64,000 nucleotides of DNA from NCBI RefSeq assembly GCF_007004135.1, contig NZ_VJMG01000029.1, positions 1-64,000 of the forward strand, read 5' to 3'. A model generated the notes under the pieces. It saw only the letters and a list, made by a program, of their open reading frames with translations, was not told the DNA's origin and did not search any database. The translations under genes and the position numbers were made by a program. Below are positions 1 through 8,446 of the stretch, one piece after another (position 1 is the first letter of the stretch; every line of letters starts with the position of its first letter). The stretch comes from Affinirhizobium straminoryzae (GTDB lineage Bacteria; Pseudomonadota; Alphaproteobacteria; Rhizobiales; Rhizobiaceae).

Positions 1-31
1 GTCCATGACCGGTGCGGTAAAGGAATAGCGC

Positions 32-778
32 ATGAACCAGTATGATCTGAAGGGGCGCCACGCCATCGTGACCGGCGGGGCGCAGGGCCTCGGTTTTGCC
101 ATGGCGCGCCGTTTTATCGATTCCGGCGCGACCGTTACTCTCTGGGACATGAATGCGGCATTGCTGGATGAGGCACGGTCGGCGCTCGGCATGCAGGCAC
201 AGGCCGTGGTGGTGGACATTACGGACTATCCAGCGGTCGAGGCCGCGCTGGAGAAAACGGAGAATACAGGCGGGTCCGTGTCGATCCTCGTCAATTCGGC
301 CGGGATTGCGGGACCTGCGGCACCGCTTGATGCCTATGATATCGACATGTTCCGCAAGATCATCGAGGTGAATCTCATCGGTACCTTCCATGTCAACCGT
401 GTGGTGGTGCCCGGCATGAGGGAAAGAAACTACGGCCGTATCGTCAACATCGCCTCGATCGCAGGCAAGGAGGGCAATCCAAACGCGGCCGCCTACTCGG
501 CCTCGAAGGCTGCGGTCATCGGCATGACCAAGTCGCTTGGCAAGGAGCTGGCCGCCTTCGACATCGCGGTGAACTGCATCACGCCGGCGACCGCGCAAAC
601 GCGCATTCTCGAGCAGTTGTCTGAAGAGTTCATCGACTACATGCGCTCCAAGATCCCGCGCGGACGCTTTCTCAAGGTGGAGGAGGCTGCCTCGCTGGTG
701 ACCTGGCTGGTGTCGCAGGAAAACAGCTTTACCACCGGTTCCGTCTTCGATCTGTCCGGTGGCCGCGCGACCTACTGA
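32..778 (+). CDS. SDR family NAD(P)-dependent oxidoreductase
   Basis: Classical short-chain dehydrogenase/reductase of 248 aa, the usual length for the family. The N-terminal Rossmann motif TGGAQGLG is at about residues 14-21, the NSAG structural motif near 90, a catalytic Ser in NIASIAG near 143, and the YSASK catalytic Tyr/Lys pair near 156. It would interconvert a hydroxyl and a keto group using NAD(P)H in the cytoplasm; the substrate cannot be read from the sequence. The start has an AAAGGA ribosome binding site 9 bases upstream. A short reading frame ending in TAG at 26-28 just before it may be the tail of an upstream gene, making this the last gene of an operon. It converges with the GntR gene and probably belongs to the same catabolic locus as the ABC importer beyond. 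Confidence 0.9.
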   Translation: MNQYDLKGRHAIVTGGAQGLGFAMARRFIDSGATVTLWDMNAALLDEARSALGMQAQAVVVDITDYPAVEAALEKTENTGGSVSILVNSAGIAGPAAPLDAYDIDMFRKIIEVNLIGTFHVNRVVVPGMRERNYGRIVNIASIAGKEGNPNAAAYSASKAAVIGMTKSLGKELAAFDIAVNCITPATAQTRILEQLSEEFIDYMRSKIPRGRFLKVEEAASLVTWLVSQENSFTTGSVFDLSGGRATY

Positions 779-801
779 GGCGAAGCGAACGCCACGCTTA
801 C

Positions 802-832
802 CTCATCGGGAGCGTGTTGCGTTCCCGATGAG
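802..832. terminator. inverted repeat between convergent genes
   Basis: Ten-base perfect arms (802-811 and 823-832) around an 11-base loop lie between the SDR stop and the GntR stop. There is no T-tract, so this is a probable bidirectional terminator or mRNA 3' end stabiliser rather than a textbook intrinsic terminator. Confidence 0.55.
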
Positions 833-837
833 ACGGG

Positions 838-1548
838 TCAGATGTCCAGTGCATCCTTGAGCGCCAGTCCGTCCCGTATGCGGATATCAAGATCAGCCTC
901 GATGTGGTCGATATGGTGCAGCATCAGCGCGCCGGCGCGGGCTGCATCCCGTTGCTCCAGGGCTTCCAGAATGTCGGCATGTTCGTGATGGCCGCACCGC
1001 GAGACGCCCGTGCTGCCATAAAGCGCGATGACCAGCGAGGAGCGTGCCACCAGCTCATCCATGAAGCGCTGAAGGATGGCGTTGCCGGCCACGGATGCCA
1101 GCATCAGATGGAAGTCGCCGGAGGCCTTGATCTCGGCGCGGCGGGCGGCGGGCCCGCGCTCGTTCATGAACCGGACCTCTTCCTGCAGGTGATGGCGAAA
1201 GGCATCGATCTCCGCGTCCGTGATCCTCTCGACGGCAGTTGCCGCAATGCCCGGCTCCAGCAGCCGGCGGGATGCAAAGACCTGGCGTGCTTCCTCGGGC
1301 GTCGGATTGGATACAAAAGCGCCACGGTTTCGTTCGGTCTTGACCAACCCCTCGAAGGTCAACATCTGCAGGGCTGCCCGGACCACCGTTCGGCTCGCCT
1401 CGAACAGTTCGCCCACTTCACTCTCCACCAACTTGGTTCCCGGCGCCAGTCGGCGGTCGACGATGGCGTTGCGCAGCGCCTCGCGAATGGCCAGCGCACG
1501 ATCGTCCGGGACGAGGTCGAAGGGGGAGAGCTTTTCGCTGATGTTCAT
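838..1548 (-). CDS. FCD-type GntR family transcriptional regulator
   Basis: Protein of 236 aa with an N-terminal winged helix (about residues 15-80, containing LVESEVGELFEASRTVVRAA) and a C-terminal all-helical FCD ligand-binding domain (about 90-225). The pattern DFHL...HHEHADIL...HHIDHIE matches the metal-binding His/Asp set of this subfamily. I chose the start at 1548 because an AGGA ribosome binding site lies just upstream and the longer frame reads into low-quality N-terminal sequence. It is divergent from the ABC importer gene across a 257-bp gap, the usual arrangement for a local repressor controlling uptake and catabolism. The effector is probably a small organic acid or the transported compound; this is inference. 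Confidence 0.9.
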   Translation of the reverse strand: MNISEKLSPFDLVPDDRALAIREALRNAIVDRRLAPGTKLVESEVGELFEASRTVVRAALQMLTFEGLVKTERNRGAFVSNPTPEEARQVFASRRLLEPGIAATAVERITDAEIDAFRHHLQEEVRFMNERGPAARRAEIKASGDFHLMLASVAGNAILQRFMDELVARSSLVIALYGSTGVSRCGHHEHADILEALEQRDAARAGALMLHHIDHIEADLDIRIRDGLALKDALDI

Positions 1549-1805
1549 GGGAAATCCTGCTTTTCGTCCTGTTGTACGCCCGAGAACCGTGCTTTGCAAA
1601 GCCTCGATTGAAGTGCAGTCTGGATTGAATACGATTGATGGTGCCTTTGGTACACGATCGATCAAAAACTGTGCAGCATGTGCATCGCTTCTGTGCACAC
1701 AGCGTCTCTTCATCTGGCTTTCATGCATGCTGCAGGTCGATTTTTCGGTGCTCCGCAAACTGGCACGCCAGATGCATGTTGAAAGCTGCCTCACAGGAGA
1801 CACGC

Positions 1806-2891
1806 ATGACCAAAGCCGCAGAGATCGAAATCGCCTCGGTAAGCAAGGTTTACGGAACGACGACGGCCGTGCACGCCATCAGCCTGAAGATTCCGGCCGG
1901 CAGCTACTGCTGCCTTCTCGGACCGTCCGGCTGTGGCAAGACCTCGACGCTGCGGATGATTGCCGGCCATGAAAGCGTCTCGAGCGGCGATATTCTGCTG
2001 GGCAACAAGGATGTCACCGACCTGCCGCCGGCGGCGCGCGGCACGGCGATGATGTTCCAGTCCTATGCGCTGTTTCCGCACCTCGATCTTGTCGACAACG
2101 TCGCCTTCAGTCTCAAGATGAAGGGCGTCGACAAGGAAACGCGACGCGCCAAGGCGCTGGACATGCTGAAGCTGATGCAGCTGGAGCCGTATGCGAACCG
2201 GCGTCCGGCGCAGCTTTCCGGCGGTCAGCAGCAGCGCGTGGCGCTGGCGCGCGCGCTCATCACCGACCCGGAGGCGCTGTTGCTGGATGAGCCGCTGTCG
2301 GCCCTTGATCCCTTCCTCAAGATCCGCATGCGCGCGGAACTGAAGAAGCTGCAGACAGCGCTTGGCATTACCTTCGTACATGTGACGCACAGCCAGGAAG
2401 AGGCCATGGCGCTCGCCGATCTCATCGTCGTGATGAATGACGGCCGCATCGAGCAGGCCGCGCCACCGCGCACCGTGTTCGAGCGTCCTGCGACGGCCTT
2501 CGTCGCGCGCTTCATGGGTGATCACAATGTCATCTCCGGCAGAGTGACTGCATCGACCGCCAGTGACACCCTGTTGTCAGTGCCATCGGGCGGTGATTTC
2601 TGGGCCCCCGCCAGCGATACGCCGGAAGGCGATCTGGCTGACATTGCCATCCGCACCGATCGCGTGCGAATGGGCGCGGCCGCCGAAGCCGGTCTCGGTT
2701 TTACCGGCACGATTTCCAATGTCGAATACCGCGGCTCCTCCGTGAAACTGGTTGCCACCGGCGCCGGTATCGAGGAGTTCACGGCCATCCTCAGCGACAC
2801 GATGTTCTTTGACCGCCCCGTCAAGGTCGGCGAAGCCATCGAGCTGTCCTGGAACCGCGAGGACGTGATCGTCCTCGGGCGCTCCCACTAA
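1806..2891 (+). CDS. polyamine-type ABC transporter ATP-binding protein (PotA-like)
   Basis: 361-aa ATPase energising import. Walker A GPSGCGKT at about residues 39-46, Q-loop in MMFQSYALFPH, ABC signature LSGGQQQR near 138, Walker B LLLDEP near 158, H-loop in VTHSQEEAM, followed by a C-terminal TOBE-like regulatory domain from about 240. The start at 1806 follows a CAGGAGA ribosome binding site; the same frame is open further upstream, but that stretch has no family similarity. First gene of a five-gene same-strand run with a binding protein, two permeases and a racemase. The TOBE region and gene order are typical of spermidine/putrescine, 2-aminoethylphosphonate or opine-type importers; the substrate is not determined. 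Confidence 0.92.
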   Translation: MTKAAEIEIASVSKVYGTTTAVHAISLKIPAGSYCCLLGPSGCGKTSTLRMIAGHESVSSGDILLGNKDVTDLPPAARGTAMMFQSYALFPHLDLVDNVAFSLKMKGVDKETRRAKALDMLKLMQLEPYANRRPAQLSGGQQQRVALARALITDPEALLLDEPLSALDPFLKIRMRAELKKLQTALGITFVHVTHSQEEAMALADLIVVMNDGRIEQAAPPRTVFERPATAFVARFMGDHNVISGRVTASTASDTLLSVPSGGDFWAPASDTPEGDLADIAIRTDRVRMGAAAEAGLGFTGTISNVEYRGSSVKLVATGAGIEEFTAILSDTMFFDRPVKVGEAIELSWNREDVIVLGRSH

Positions 2892-2938
2892 GCAAGAACA
2901 ACAGCAATCCCGCAAAAAACGAACGAGAGGAACATGGC

Positions 2939-4228
2939 ATGACCGATACCACCAAGAAGCCGGCCGGCATTAGCCGTCGCAGCCTGCTGAAAACCGCTTC
3001 CGCTGCAGCCGGCCTCGCCGCCGGCTCCGGCGCGATCACGGGTTTCCCGACCATCTGGGCCCAGTCCAAGATCACGCTTCGCCAGTTCGGCACCGGCGTT
3101 TCCAACATCAACGCGATTGCCGAGCAGTGCAAGAAGGACCTCGGCATCACGCTGGAAATGACGGCAACCGATTCCGATGCTGCCGCCCAGCGCGCGGTGA
3201 CGCAGCCGAATTCCTACGACATCGCCGATATCGAATACTGGATTCTGAAGAAGGTCTATCCGGCCGGCGTCATCCAGCCGATGGACGTCAAGAAGCTGAA
3301 GAACTACGGCAGCGTCGTTTCGCTGTTCAAGAACGGCAAGCTGAAGCCGGACAGCGTGATTGCGCAGGGCACCGCCCCGCACACCGTCGGCTATGTCGAG
3401 AAGCCCGGCACCAAGACCTTCGCGAAGGGTGAAACCGAGTGGTTCACCATGATGCCGACGATCTACAATGCCGATACGCTCGGCATACGTCCCGACCTCG
3501 TCGGGCGCGAAATCACAACCTGGGCCGATATTCTCGACCCGGCCTTCAAGGGCAAGACCTCGATCCTCAACATCCCCTCGATCGGCATCATGGATGCCGC
3601 GATGATCATGGAAGCCGCCGGCAAGATCAAATATGCCGACAAGGGCAACATGACCAAGGAAGAGATCGACAAGACGATCGAATTCCTGATCGGCCTCAAG
3701 AAGCAGGGCCAGTTCCGCGCCTTCTGGAAGAGCTTCGACGAGTCGGTCAACCTGATGGCATCGGGCGAAGTCGTCATCCAGTCCATGTGGTCGCCGGCCG
3801 TCGCTGCCGTCCGTTCCAAGGGCATCGCCTGCAAGTATCAGCCGCTGAAGGAAGGCTACCGCTCCTGGGGCGGCGGTCTCGGCCTTGCCTCGCACCTCAA
3901 GGGTGCGCAGCTCGACGCGGCCTATGAGTATATCAACTGGTACACGTCCGGCTGGGTCGGCGGCTATCTCAACCGCCAGGGCTACTATTCGGCCTGCATG
4001 GAAACCGCCAAGAAATTCATGACCGAAGACGAATGGGGCTACTGGATCGAGGGCAAGGCCGCCAAGGGCGACATTCTCTCCCCGGAAGGCAAGGTCATGG
4101 AGAAGGCCGGTGCCGTGCGCGATGGCGGCTCCTTCGAGGACCGCATGGGCAAGGTTGCCTGCTGGAACTCGGTGATGGACGAAGACCGCTACATGGTCCG
4201 TCGCTGGAACGAGTTCATCGCGGCCTGA
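2939..4228 (+). CDS. extracellular solute-binding protein of polyamine-type ABC importer
   Basis: 429-aa periplasmic binding protein. The N-terminus has a twin-arginine signal (SRRSLLKTASAAAG near residues 14-27) and a likely cleavage site after IWA near residue 41, so it should be exported folded by Tat, which is common for this PotD/PotF-like family. The mature part fits the type II periplasmic binding fold, with WSPAVAAVRSKGI and GGGLGLASH segments typical of polyamine-like binding proteins. It sits between the ATPase and the two permeases and would deliver the substrate to them. A strong hairpin follows the stop, which may keep its mRNA more abundant than that of the permeases. Confidence 0.9.
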   Translation: MTDTTKKPAGISRRSLLKTASAAAGLAAGSGAITGFPTIWAQSKITLRQFGTGVSNINAIAEQCKKDLGITLEMTATDSDAAAQRAVTQPNSYDIADIEYWILKKVYPAGVIQPMDVKKLKNYGSVVSLFKNGKLKPDSVIAQGTAPHTVGYVEKPGTKTFAKGETEWFTMMPTIYNADTLGIRPDLVGREITTWADILDPAFKGKTSILNIPSIGIMDAAMIMEAAGKIKYADKGNMTKEEIDKTIEFLIGLKKQGQFRAFWKSFDESVNLMASGEVVIQSMWSPAVAAVRSKGIACKYQPLKEGYRSWGGGLGLASHLKGAQLDAAYEYINWYTSGWVGGYLNRQGYYSACMETAKKFMTEDEWGYWIEGKAAKGDILSPEGKVMEKAGAVRDGGSFEDRMGKVACWNSVMDEDRYMVRRWNEFIAA

Positions 4229-4241
4229 TTCGAGCTTGGCG

Positions 4242-4268
4242 GCCGCGTTCCTCCGGCAGGAACGCGGC
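4242..4268 (+). terminator. strong hairpin after binding-protein gene (attenuator)
   Basis: Eleven-base perfect arms (4242-4252 and 4258-4268) with a 5-base loop, followed by a T-rich stretch. It lies in the 242-bp gap between the binding-protein gene and the first permease, where partial termination or 3' protection would raise binding-protein levels relative to the membrane subunits. Confidence 0.6.
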
Positions 4269-4470
4269 TTGTCGATTTTCCTCCCGGTACGCTGCCCTTG
4301 CCTCAAAGCCGCATCAGGTTACGGAGAATGGCAGCCAGAGCACGCACCGCGCGGGGTGATCTGCTGGGGTACACTTCCGACAGAGGGCAATGCCGGTCCG
4401 CACTTGTCGTCCCTCGCAAGGGAGGTGACCGGCGGACCGGAGCGGGAATTCACAACGGAGACGACGATCC

Positions 4471-5388
4471 ATGGCCACAGTCCGATTCATAGGCGCGGGC
4501 ACGGGCGCGGGCACGCCAAAGGCGAGGCGAAGCCTCCGCATCCCGGCCAGGCTCGCCTCCTATCTTCAGGCGACGCCGCTGACGCTGATCCTCGGCTGCT
4601 TCCTGGCGCTTCCGCTGCTGATGATCGTCGTCGTCAGCTTCTGGGACTATGACTTTGCCCAGATGTATCCGGGCTTTCTGCTGATGAACTACCAGGAGAC
4701 GCTGAGTTCCTGGGTGACGTGGCAGACCTATCTCAACACCCTGAAATATGCCGCCATGGTCTGGGCGATCACTCTCTTCCTCGGTTTCTGGGTGGCCTAT
4801 TTCCTCGCCTTCCACATCCGCACCACCGCCATGCAGATGGTGCTGTTCCTCGTTTGCACCGTGCCCTTCCTCACCTCCAATATTATCCGCATGATCTCCT
4901 GGATTCCTGTTCTCGGCCGAAACGGCCTGATCAATTCCGGCCTGATCAGCGCCGGTATTGTCTCCGAACCGGTGGAATGGCTGCTTTATTCGGATTTCGC
5001 CGTGGTGCTTGCCATGGTGCACCTCTACACCCTCTTCATGGTCACGCCGATCTTCAACACGCTGATGCGCATCGACAAGTCGCTGGTGGAGGCGGCCCGT
5101 GATGCCGGTGCCTCCAGCTGGCAGGTGCTGACGAACGTCATTCTGCCGCTGGCCAAGCCCGGCATGGCGATCGGCACCATCTTCGTCGTCACCCTCGTGA
5201 TGGCCGACTTCTCCACCGTGCAGGTAATGTCCGGCGGCCAGAGCGCCTCGGTCGCACTGATGATGAAGAACCAGATGTCGCTGCTGCAATATCCGGCTGC
5301 GGCTGCCAATGCGGTGGTGCTGCTCGTGCTCGTTCTCCTGATGGTCGCGGGCATCCTGCGCATCGTCGATATCCGCAAGGAACTTTGA
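4471..5388 (+). CDS. ABC transporter permease (PotB-like)
   Basis: 305-aa inner-membrane permease with a cytoplasmic Arg-rich N-terminus and about six hydrophobic segments, the first at LTLILGCFLALPLLMIVVVSF. The EAA coupling motif EAARDAGASSWQVLTNVILPLAKPG is near residues 208-232, where the ATPase docks. The start follows a GGAG-containing sequence; an unusual alternating Gly/Ala/Arg stretch (residues 7-24) precedes the first helix. It is separated by one base from the second permease, so the two are translationally coupled and form the transmembrane heterodimer. Confidence 0.9.
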   Translation: MATVRFIGAGTGAGTPKARRSLRIPARLASYLQATPLTLILGCFLALPLLMIVVVSFWDYDFAQMYPGFLLMNYQETLSSWVTWQTYLNTLKYAAMVWAITLFLGFWVAYFLAFHIRTTAMQMVLFLVCTVPFLTSNIIRMISWIPVLGRNGLINSGLISAGIVSEPVEWLLYSDFAVVLAMVHLYTLFMVTPIFNTLMRIDKSLVEAARDAGASSWQVLTNVILPLAKPGMAIGTIFVVTLVMADFSTVQVMSGGQSASVALMMKNQMSLLQYPAAAANAVVLLVLVLLMVAGILRIVDIRKEL

Positions 5389-5389
5389 C

Positions 5390-6211
5390 ATGTACAGTGA
5401 CAAGCGCTCGCGCGAGTTCTACATCCTCGCCATCTTCTTTGCTCTCTTCGTCCTGTTTCTCTATGGTCCACTGTCGGCCATCCTGATCCTGTCGTTCCAG
5501 GGCGAGAACGGCGGCCTCACCTTCCCGCTCAATGGTGTCTCGCTGCACTGGTTCGCCAACCTGTTCGAAACGCAGGCGGTGGGCGATTTTGGCGGCTCCT
5601 TCCGCCGCTCGCTGGCGCTCGGACTGATGGTGATGGTGGTAACGGTACTTGTCTCGCTGCTGGCGGGCCTTGCCTTCCGCCGCCGGTTCATCGGCGCAAC
5701 CGCGCTGTTCTATCTCTCCGTTGCGAGCCTCGTGGTGCCCTCGATCATCATCTCGCTCGGCATTGGCGTGCTGTTCTCGCAGCTTGGCCTGCAGCCGGCC
5801 TGGTATTCCTCCGCCTTCGGCGCGCATCTGACCTGGACGCTGCCTTTCGGCGTGCTGATCATGCTCGCCGTGTTCAACCGCTTTTCACCAGCTTACGAGG
5901 AAGCCGCGCGTGACCTCGGCGCCACCGCCTGGCAGACCTTCCGCTACGTGGTGCTGCCGATGATTGCGCCCTCGCTGGTGGGGGTCGGCCTGTTCGGCTT
6001 CACACTCTCCTATGACGAATTCGCCCGGACGCTGATGACGGCCGGCACCTACAACACGCTGCCGCTCGAAATCTACGGCATGACGACCAATGTCACGACG
6101 CCGGTGCTCTATGCGCTCGGCACCGTGACCACCGTTTTCTCCTTCCTCGTGATTGCCGGCACGCTGGGCCTCATCGTCACGCTCAACCGCCGCAGCCAGG
6201 CCAGCCGCTGA
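5390..6211 (+). CDS. ABC transporter permease (PotC-like)
   Basis: 273-aa partner permease with six predicted membrane segments. Its EAA motif reads EEAARDLGATAWQTFRYVVLP near residues 166-186. The segment FTLSYDEFARTLMTAG is typical of PotC-like subunits, where the equivalent reads S.DdF. The last base of its TGA is the first base of the next gene's ATG, so the downstream racemase is co-translated. Confidence 0.9.
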   Translation: MYSDKRSREFYILAIFFALFVLFLYGPLSAILILSFQGENGGLTFPLNGVSLHWFANLFETQAVGDFGGSFRRSLALGLMVMVVTVLVSLLAGLAFRRRFIGATALFYLSVASLVVPSIIISLGIGVLFSQLGLQPAWYSSAFGAHLTWTLPFGVLIMLAVFNRFSPAYEEAARDLGATAWQTFRYVVLPMIAPSLVGVGLFGFTLSYDEFARTLMTAGTYNTLPLEIYGMTTNVTTPVLYALGTVTTVFSFLVIAGTLGLIVTLNRRSQASR

Positions 6212-6954
6212 TGCAGATCCTTCTTGTCAATCCGAACACCACCGCCAGCATGACGGCGACGGCGGCCGATGCAGCACGGCGCGTCGCTGCTGCCGGTACG
6301 GAGATCGTCGCTGCCACCTCCTCGATGGGGCCTGTCTCCATCGAGGGCTATTATGACGAGGCGCTGGCCGTGCCCGGTCTTCTCCTCGAGATCGCTCGTG
6401 GCGAGAAGGCGGGTGCGCAGGCGGCCATCATTGCCTGCTTCGACGATACCGGCCTTGATGCGGCGCGCGCTCTGGCCACCATTCCCGTGATCGGAATCTG
6501 CGAGGCAGCGCTGGCGTCGGTGTCCTTCATCGCCCAGCGGGTAACGATCGTGACGACGATGGAGCGGTCACGTCTGCCGCTGGAGCATCTCGTGCATCGT
6601 TACGGCATGGCCGGTCGGGCCAAGGTCCGCGCTGCCGATATTCCGGTTCTGTCGCTGGAGGATCCGCATTCCAACGCCCGCGACCGGCTCCGCAACGAGA
6701 TTGCCGCAGCGCTTCGCGAGGACAAGGCGGAAGCGATCGTGCTTGGATGCGCCGGCATGGCGGATCTGACGGCAGAACTGCGTCGCGAATTCGGCGTGCC
6801 GGTCGTCGATGGTGTGGCTGCTGCCGTCAAGCAGGCGGAAGCCCTTGTAACGATGGGTCTTGCGACCGCAAAGCGCGGTGCCTATGCCGCACCTCTGTCC
6901 AAACCTTATCGCGGCCTTCTCGAGGTTTTCGAGCCGAGAAGCTTGACGGTATGA
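6211..6954 (+). CDS. Asp/Glu/hydantoin racemase family protein
   Basis: 247-aa cytoplasmic enzyme of the aspartate/glutamate/hydantoin racemase superfamily. It opens with ILLVNPNTTASMT (the NPNT motif of hydantoin racemases) and has two candidate catalytic cysteines, in IACFDDTGLDAAR near residue 76 and VLGCAGMADL near 180, the usual acid/base pair. Its start overlaps the permease stop, which ties its job to the imported molecule: it may racemise a hydantoin, amino acid or related cyclic amide after uptake. No hydantoinase or carbamoylase lies in the cluster, so the exact substrate stays open; an arylmalonate decarboxylase-like activity is a less likely alternative. Confidence 0.85.
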   Translation: MQILLVNPNTTASMTATAADAARRVAAAGTEIVAATSSMGPVSIEGYYDEALAVPGLLLEIARGEKAGAQAAIIACFDDTGLDAARALATIPVIGICEAALASVSFIAQRVTIVTTMERSRLPLEHLVHRYGMAGRAKVRAADIPVLSLEDPHSNARDRLRNEIAAALREDKAEAIVLGCAGMADLTAELRREFGVPVVDGVAAAVKQAEALVTMGLATAKRGAYAAPLSKPYRGLLEVFEPRSLTV

Positions 6955-6990
6955 GCGCTGGCCTCGCGCCGGGGATGGAATGGGTATGCG

Positions 6991-7671
6991 TTACGGATGT
7001 CCCGACCCTGTCTCAAGATCCGCCATCGTGCCTGCATGGCGGATCTCGCCTTTTTCGAGGAGGTAGCAGCGGTCGCTGATCAGGCGGGCAAAGGGCAGGT
7101 TCTGTTCCGAGAGAAGGATGGCGACGCCCTCGCGTGTCATCAGACGGATTGCTTCGGCCATCTGCTCCACGATCTTCGGTGCGATCCCTTCCGAGGGTTC
7201 GTCGAGCAGGACGAGATGCGGATTGCCCATCAGTGTGCGGCCGATCGTCAGCATCTGCTGTTCGCCACCGCTGATCTGGCCGCCCGGTTTGTGGCGCAGA
7301 TCGGCGAGATTGGGGAAAAGCGCATAGATCCGCTCCGGCGACCAGGTGGTCGTTGACCGGCGCTTCTGCCGGCCAACCTCCAGGTTCTCCGCCACCGTCA
7401 GATCGGTGAAGATGCGTCGGTCCTCCGGGACATAGCCGAGACCGAGCCGCGCGATCTCGAACGGCGGATACTGGCTGATGTCCGTTCCGCGGAAGAGGAT
7501 TTTCCCCTTCCTCCGGTCGGTCAGCCCCATGATGGATTTCAGGGTGGTGGACTTGCCCGCCCCGTTGCGCCCGAGAAGCGCGACAACCTCCCCTGCTCCG
7601 ACCTGAAGGCTGACGTCGAACAGGATCTGTGCCGGTCCATACCCGCTGTTGAGATCGGAGACCTGCAGCAT
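6991..7671 (-). CDS. livF: branched-chain amino-acid-type ABC transporter ATP-binding protein (LivF-like)
   Basis: 226-aa ATPase. Walker A GRNGAGKS near residues 34-41, Q-loop, signature ISGGEQQM near 135, Walker B LVLLDEPSEG near 155, and the LivF-typical EGIAPKIVEQM and LLSEQN stretch. Last gene of a four-gene minus-strand operon for a LIV/HAAT-family importer. One base separates it from livG. The family carries branched-chain amino acids, amides, urea or aromatic acids; the substrate here is unknown. Confidence 0.9.
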   Translation of the reverse strand: MLQVSDLNSGYGPAQILFDVSLQVGAGEVVALLGRNGAGKSTTLKSIMGLTDRRKGKILFRGTDISQYPPFEIARLGLGYVPEDRRIFTDLTVAENLEVGRQKRRSTTTWSPERIYALFPNLADLRHKPGGQISGGEQQMLTIGRTLMGNPHLVLLDEPSEGIAPKIVEQMAEAIRLMTREGVAILLSEQNLPFARLISDRCYLLEKGEIRHAGTMADLETGSGHP

Positions 7672-7672
7672 G

Positions 7673-8446
7673 TCATGGGTCTCCGATCGCGAAGATACCC
7701 GTGCCGAGATAGACGGCCTGCACGCCCGGATGGGCGCGGACGTCTGACGGTGATCCTTGCGCGATGATCGTGCCGCGGCTCAGAACGATGATGCGGTCTG
7801 CGTGGGAAAAGACGATATCCATGTCATGCTCCGTGAAGAGAACGGCCAGTTGGCGTTCGCGGGCGATGGCGGCGGTGAGCCGCATCAGGCCGGCGCGTTC
7901 CTCGCTTCCCATACCGGCCGCCGGCTCGTCCATCAGCAGCAACCGGGGGGCGCCGGCAAGCGCGATGGCCAGTTCGAGCCGCTTGATGTCACCATAAGGC
8001 AGTTCATGGCACGGGCGATTGGCCTGCGGCGCCAGTCCGATAAGATCAAGAAGCGCGTCCGCCTCGGCAGCAAAGCGCCGGTCGAAGCGGGACAGAAGAG
8101 TGCGCACACCGCGCAGACCGCCGTGCCGGCTTTGCAGGGCCAGCTGAACATTCTCGCGGACAGTCATCGACAGGCATGTCTGTGCCACCTGGAAGGTTCG
8201 CCCGACGCCAAGGCGAAAGATATCGGAGGGTTGCAGGCCGGTCGTCTCCGTCCCTGCGATCAGGATGCGCCCGCCATCCGGACGGATTTGCCCGCTCAGC
8301 ATGTTGAAGCATGTGCTCTTGCCGGCGCCGTTCGGACCGATCAGGGCCACGAGTTCGCCTGCCGAGACTGTCAGCGACACATCCGCAACCGCCTTCACGC
8401 CCTGATAGCTCTTGCGGAGGCCTTCCGCCTGCAAGATCGGCTTCAT
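7673..8446 (-). CDS. livG: branched-chain amino-acid-type ABC transporter ATP-binding protein (LivG-like)
   Basis: 257-aa ATPase. Walker A GPNGAGKS near residues 37-44, LivG-type Q-loop region VGRTFQVAQ, Walker B LLLMDEPAAGM, H-loop FTEHDMDIVF, and C-terminal YLGTG, the usual LivG ending. The signature motif is altered to LPYGDIKRLELA, as in many LivG proteins. Its start overlaps the permease stop by 4 bases (ATGA). It would form a heterodimer with the LivF-like protein beneath the fused permease. Confidence 0.9.
   Translation of the reverse strand: MKPILQAEGLRKSYQGVKAVADVSLTVSAGELVALIGPNGAGKSTCFNMLSGQIRPDGGRILIAGTETTGLQPSDIFRLGVGRTFQVAQTCLSMTVRENVQLALQSRHGGLRGVRTLLSRFDRRFAAEADALLDLIGLAPQANRPCHELPYGDIKRLELAIALAGAPRLLLMDEPAAGMGSEERAGLMRLTAAIARERQLAVLFTEHDMDIVFSHADRIIVLSRGTIIAQGSPSDVRAHPGVQAVYLGTGIFAIGDP

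Noticed and set aside
5-28. Short frame ending in TAG just before the SDR gene
   Set aside because: Possibly the last codons of an upstream gene, but only seven sense codons are visible, so it cannot be called.
2888-4306. 472-codon minus-strand frame opposite the binding-protein gene
   Set aside because: Antisense of a Tat-signal-bearing binding protein; the antisense translation has no recognisable domain.
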